Origin: CAZZDA01 sp964652585
GTDB lineage: Bacteria; Patescibacteriota; Patescibacteriia; UBA1544
Assembly (NCBI GenBank): GCA_964652585.1
Contig: CAZZDA010000064.1
Span: forward strand, 1 to 5,005
Length of the DNA stretch: 5,005 nt
Direction of reading: 5' to 3'
Positions 4,390-5,005 of the stretch are shown here, one piece after another. The translations under genes were made by a program, and so were the position numbers. The stretch's first letter is position 1. Every line of letters begins with the position of its first letter. A model generated the notes under the pieces. That model saw only the letters and a list, made by a program, of their open reading frames with translations, had not been told where the DNA came from and ran no database searches.

Positions 4390-5005
4390 TTACAAACCCA
4401 CTATTTCTACTGTTTCTCGTGCAATAAACTCTTCTTCCGCCGTGGGCATCGCAAAATCTTTTACGCCTTTTAGCAGCGTGTTTTTTAGTGGATTTAAAAT
4501 TGCTTCTCGCGTATCTGCGTGCCCGGACCCAATAGAGCCGGTAAAAACAATCGCGTCCACATTACCTAATACCGCTACATACGCGCCAATGTATTTTTGT
4601 ATGCGATATACAAAAAGGTCAAACGCGTATTGCGCATCAGCATTGCCGAGCTGCCGTTCTTTGAGCAATTCTCTAAAGTCGGTAATACCTCCGGAAATCG
4701 CCGACCAGCCGGACTCATGATTTAACACCCGATCAATATATGCGACAGGGTCATTTTCTAATCCCTCATCTCTTGCAATACGCACCATCTTTAACACTGC
4801 CCCCGCATCAATATCTCCCGTACGCGTTGTCATAACCAAGCCCTCTAATGGCGTATAACCCATGCTCATATCAATGACCTTTCCTTTTTTTATTGCCGCA
4901 ATACTCGCTCCTCCACCCAAATGACAAGAAATAAGCGTAATTTCTTTTATATCTTTTTTCAGTTTTTCCGCAACTTTGTAAAGCATGCTCTTGTGAGAAG
5001 TGCCA
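4390..5005 (-). CDS. ackA: Acetate kinase, C-terminal part (5' end beyond window), with altered active-site motifs
   Basis: AckA interconverts acetate + ATP with acetyl phosphate + ADP in the cytoplasm, normally with Pta for energy conservation. The 204 residues seen start in the conserved GTSHK motif (5004 downward). They continue with HLGGGASIAAI, SMGYTPLEGLVMTTRTGDIDAG (with the arginine corresponding to Arg241 of the Methanosarcina thermophila enzyme), SGWSAISGGITDFRELL, and IGAYVAVLGNVDAIVFTGSIGS with ADTRE following. Two usually invariant positions differ. The HLGNG asparagine is Gly (codon 4912-4914), and the glutamate of FTGGIGEN (Glu384 in M. thermophila, involved in magnesium binding) is Ser (codon 4525-4527), with Gly for the adjacent Asn. 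The frame is intact and ends normally at GL plus TAA, so it does not look like a pseudogene. It may be a divergent acetate kinase or a short-chain acid kinase of altered specificity. No pta gene is visible. Confidence 0.93.
   Translation of the reverse strand, partial: GTSHKSMLYKVAEKLKKDIKEITLISCHLGGGASIAAIKKGKVIDMSMGYTPLEGLVMTTRTGDIDAGAVLKMVRIARDEGLENDPVAYIDRVLNHESGWSAISGGITDFRELLKERQLGNADAQYAFDLFVYRIQKYIGAYVAVLGNVDAIVFTGSIGSGHADTREAILNPLKNTLLKGVKDFAMPTAEEEFIARETVEIVGL

Overview
The window is a compact bacterial segment. It has five protein-coding genes readable on the two strands, plus a sixth, very short ORF and two gene fragments at the edges. Small single-membrane-span proteins, housekeeping genes with no Shine-Dalgarno (SD) sequence, tight spacing and a LepA with GITIKLQPVRM at switch I suggest Patescibacteria (candidate phyla radiation, probably the Parcubacteria side). 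This placement is an inference from style; no rRNA or other decisive marker is present.

Left block, minus strand (3227 down to 1): lepA (elongation factor 4) is complete and is driven by an extended -10 promoter lying almost on its start codon. It is followed by an unrecognised 162-residue protein with one N-terminal membrane anchor, then by a 37-residue single-span membrane ORF. That ORF's stop codon lies one base before the GTG start of recJ. recJ (single-strand DNA exonuclease, DHH family) runs off the left edge.

Middle block, plus strand (about 3283 to 4270): a divergent promoter with TTGACA and an extended TATATT -10 element carries a near-perfect 7-1-7 palindrome resembling a Fur-family operator. 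A leader of about 150 nt follows; its last hairpin contains the SD sequence of the first gene. The two genes behind it (187 and 92 residues, overlapping by 98 nt) are both predicted to be exported. The second is a small protein whose mature N-terminus is histidine-rich. Neither is recognised. Taken together, the metal-regulator-like operator and the His-rich exported product suggest a small metal-responsive secreted pair. This is the most interesting hypothesis in the window.

Right block: a Rho-independent terminator ends the plus-strand pair. After it comes an unusual stretch of about 110 bp with two perfect hairpins (13 bp and 15 bp) enclosed by a third, outer inverted repeat. The 15-bp hairpin also serves as terminator for ackA, which enters from the right edge on the minus strand. 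This acetate kinase lacks two usually conserved active-site residues.

No tRNA, rRNA, CRISPR array or insertion sequence was seen. No gene-free stretch exceeds 300 bases; the largest are 3228-3468 (divergent promoters and leader) and 4214-4389 (terminators and hairpins).
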